Positions 5,539 to 5,573 of a stretch of DNA of 5,573 bases are shown piece after piece. The translations under genes and the position numbers were made by a program. Origin of the DNA: Rhodospirillales bacterium (GTDB lineage Bacteria; Pseudomonadota; Alphaproteobacteria; Rhodospirillales; JADHTD01); NCBI GenBank assembly GCA_016776525.1, contig JADHTD010000197.1, forward strand, positions 1 to 5,573, given 5' to 3'. Position 1 is the stretch's first letter. Every line of letters starts with the position of its first letter. A model generated the notes under the pieces. It was not told the DNA's origin, did not search any database, and was given only the letters and a program-made list of their open reading frames with translations.

Positions 5539-5573
5539 ATGTCACCGGTTCTGCGGGCCACCCTGATCGGCAG
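5539..5573 (+). CDS. Start of a downstream gene, possibly a DMT/EamA-family transporter (partial)
   Basis: An ATG 15 bp after the phaB stop opens a frame that runs off the window, reading MSPVLRATLIG. The RATLIG segment recalls the N-terminus of the first membrane helix in DMT/EamA transporters such as the YddG type, but eleven residues cannot prove this. No strong ribosome site is visible, and the close spacing suggests co-transcription with phaB. Confidence 0.4.
   Translation, partial: MSPVLRATLIG

Overview
The window carries a polyhydroxybutyrate (PHB) synthesis locus: a PHB-responsive repressor gene (phaR) transcribed leftward, divergent from a rightward group made of a small putative synthase-accessory gene, a PHA synthase (phaC), a beta-ketothiolase (phaA) and an acetoacetyl-CoA reductase (phaB). 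The high GC of the right-hand 4.4 kb, the alphaproteobacterial look of PhaR and the style of the synthase suggest an alphaproteobacterium, perhaps Rhodospirillales-like. That placement is inference from general resemblance, because no search was possible.

Layout. Positions 1-1134 are lower in GC, gene-poor and probably accessory. They hold one ORF (309-881) that looks like a 5'-truncated glycosyltransferase-like protein, flanked on both sides by clusters of a short, diverged, imperfectly palindromic repeat spaced about 46-48 bp apart. phaR occupies 1135-1770 on the minus strand. The 162-bp divergent region 1771-1932 holds a TGC-rich element and candidate promoters in both directions. The accessory gene (1933-2358) overlaps phaC (2132-3406) out of frame by 227 bp. 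A 154-bp gap follows, with a second copy of the TGC-rich element, a candidate promoter and a small hairpin. phaA (3561-4736) and phaB (4801-5523) come next. A further gene, possibly a DMT/EamA-type transporter, starts at 5539 and runs off the end.

How the genes work together. PhaA condenses two acetyl-CoA to acetoacetyl-CoA, PhaB reduces this to (R)-3-hydroxybutyryl-CoA, and PhaC polymerises it into PHB granules, possibly helped by the small helical, basic-tailed partner encoded just upstream. PhaR is expected to bind DNA when no polymer is present and to leave DNA for the granule when polymer forms. A 12-bp element that matches at 11 positions in the phaR/accessory divergent region and in the phaC-phaA gap is a good candidate for its operator. 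In both places it sits 8-9 bp upstream of a candidate rightward -35 box, and at the first site it also overlaps a candidate phaR -35 box.

The two most notable features are the long out-of-frame overlap in which both proteins appear constrained, and the paired operator-like elements.
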